DNA of 31,679 nt, taken from contig URUZ01000007.1 in the NCBI GenBank assembly GCA_900551225.1, positions 1-31,679 on the forward strand, read 5' to 3'. Made by a program: the position numbers and the translations under genes. Each line of letters starts with the position of its first letter. The stretch's first letter is position 1. This document shows, one piece after another, positions 30,791 through 31,679 of this stretch. This stretch comes from an uncultured Clostridium sp. GTDB lineage: Bacteria; Bacillota; Clostridia; Lachnospirales; Lachnospiraceae. Below the pieces are notes generated by a model. That model worked only from the letters and a program-made list of their open reading frames with translations. It did not search any database and was not told the DNA's origin.

Positions 30791-31648
30791 ATGAAGAAAA
30801 GAATTCTGCTGCGCCGCATACTGCACAGCCCGCAGTTTGTCATTGGTTTTATCATTGTGCTGACGGTTGTGCTGATCAGTATTTTTGCAGAACAGCTGGC
30901 GCCTATGAACGAGAATTTCAACCACATAAAGGACAGGTTTCTGGCGCCTCAGGGCCTGGGGGCTTATTGGTCCGGGGGATATGTGCTGGGGACGGACGAG
31001 CTGGGCCGGGATATTTTGTCCAGGGTATTGATTGGGAGTAAGATTTCTCTGAAGATTGCCTGCATTTCCACGGTGTGTGTGGCTGTGATCGGGACGCTGC
31101 TGGGCATTTTCGCGGGCTATTTCGGAGGTGTGATTGATGATATTGTCATGAGGGCCACCGAGGTGACCATGGCCATCCCTTCCATGACATTGGGAATTGT
31201 GATTATGGCAATCTTTGGGCCAAGTATCACCAATTTAATCTTTGTTATGATTATCACTTCGTGGAAGAGCTTTGCAAAGGTTTCCAGAAATCAGGTGATG
31301 GTCATGAGAAACCGGGAATTCGTCCAGGCATCCCGGGCGCTGGGCGGTTCGGAGTGGCACATTATGATGACCCAGATCATGCCCAATGTGACCACGCCGC
31401 TGCTGATCCAGCTGTCGGGGACTTTCGGAGGCGTCATTCTCACTGAGGCCGGACTCAGCTACCTGTACCTGGGAGTCCAGCTTCCGGAGCCGTCCTGGGG
31501 CAATATGATTGCAGGCGGCCGTACCTATTTAGCCGCATATCCGTGGATGGTCATTGTTCCCGGCGTTGCGCTTATGATTACTGTTTTGGGATTTAACTTC
31601 CTGGGCGACGGCCTGAGGGATGTTCTGGACCCGAAACAGTCAAGATAA
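30791..31648 (+). CDS. dppC: Dipeptide/oligopeptide ABC permease DppC-like
   Basis: 285 residues. The OppC_N segment near the start (SPQFVIGFIIVLTVVLISIFAEQLAP) is followed by the typical GTDELGRDILSRVLIGSKISL, five further helices and the EAA loop EFVQASRALGGSEWHIMMTQIMPN. It is the partner of DppB. AGGAGGGG precedes ATG 30791, 16 bp after dppB. Confidence 0.95.
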   Translation: MKKRILLRRILHSPQFVIGFIIVLTVVLISIFAEQLAPMNENFNHIKDRFLAPQGLGAYWSGGYVLGTDELGRDILSRVLIGSKISLKIACISTVCVAVIGTLLGIFAGYFGGVIDDIVMRATEVTMAIPSMTLGIVIMAIFGPSITNLIFVMIITSWKSFAKVSRNQVMVMRNREFVQASRALGGSEWHIMMTQIMPNVTTPLLIQLSGTFGGVILTEAGLSYLYLGVQLPEPSWGNMIAGGRTYLAAYPWMVIVPGVALMITVLGFNFLGDGLRDVLDPKQSR

Positions 31649-31660
31649 GGGGGGCGTCAG

Positions 31661-31679
31661 GTGGAACAAAATAAAGAAG
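31661..31679 (+). CDS. Start of the next gene, probably the DppD ATPase (partial)
   Basis: GTG at 31661 has AAGGGGGG six bases upstream and opens a frame (MEQNKE) that runs off the window. In dipeptide operons the ATPase genes follow dppC, so this is the expected place. Only six codons are visible, so the identity rests on position. Confidence 0.4.

Noticed and set aside
1..31679. tRNA, rRNA, integrase or transposase genes marking a mobile element
   Set aside because: None found. Despite the accessory patch at 21531-22839 and the phage-style repressor at 26280, no recombination gene or attachment-site duplication is visible, so I do not call a mobile element.

Overview
The window looks like the chromosome of a gut Clostridium of the Lachnospiraceae, most like the Enterocloster/Lachnoclostridium group. 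This rests on the GC-rich but Gram-positive-style genes, strong AGGAGG-type ribosome sites, TTGACA/TATAAT promoters, Ala/Glu-rich lipoprotein linkers, and the families present. The genus is inferred from gene style, not from a marker gene. I see no rRNA, tRNA, CRISPR array or intact insertion sequence.

Layout. (1) 1-2459, plus strand: a DUF2975 membrane protein, a YozG-type HTH protein and a DUF4173 membrane protein in one tight operon. (2) 2460-2748: two back-to-back long imperfect palindromes between converging genes. (3) 7201-2744, minus strand: an OmpR-type response regulator, its sensor kinase and a large lipoprotein resembling a TIM-barrel glycosidase. (4) 7364-11171, plus strand: a FlaR-like P-loop protein, an Orn/Lys/Arg decarboxylase-like enzyme, a guanylate-kinase-like protein with a repetitive tail, and a Gfo/Idh/MocA oxidoreductase closed by a strong terminator. 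(5) 11419-17378: an ABC importer of the 'iron/AfuABC' type (binding lipoprotein, ATPase, fused double permease), followed by a phosphohexomutase and a DUF1284 protein. (6) 17473-21509: a GntR/FadR regulator, then a NagA-like deacetylase, PTS IIA and PTS IICB of the N-acetylglucosamine type. (7) 21531-22839: a small accessory patch with two unrecognised proteins and a compact candidate type I toxin-antitoxin locus. (8) 26058-22837, minus strand: glucarate dehydratase, an EamA-type transporter and a PP2C-like phosphatase. (9) 26280-31679: a divergent HTH repressor and a small protein sharing an operator region, then an acyltransferase-like Ntn hydrolase and a dipeptide ABC transporter that runs off the right end. 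Its binding-protein gene carries a one-base frameshift.

How they work together. Regions 5 and 6 form a sugar-acquisition district. The PTS would bring in and phosphorylate GlcNAc and NagA would deacetylate it. The neighbouring ABC system sits beside a phosphohexomutase and may import a phosphorylated sugar rather than iron. No nagB is present in the window. Region 8 is hexarate catabolism. Region 9 pairs an amide-cleaving Ntn hydrolase with peptide uptake under a local repressor.

The least expected find is at 22532-22839. A 27-residue hydrophobic peptide of the holin-like toxin type on the minus strand faces a gene-less plus-strand transcription unit with a perfect consensus promoter. Both share one bidirectional terminator, and both begin with copies of the same 28-bp inverted repeat.
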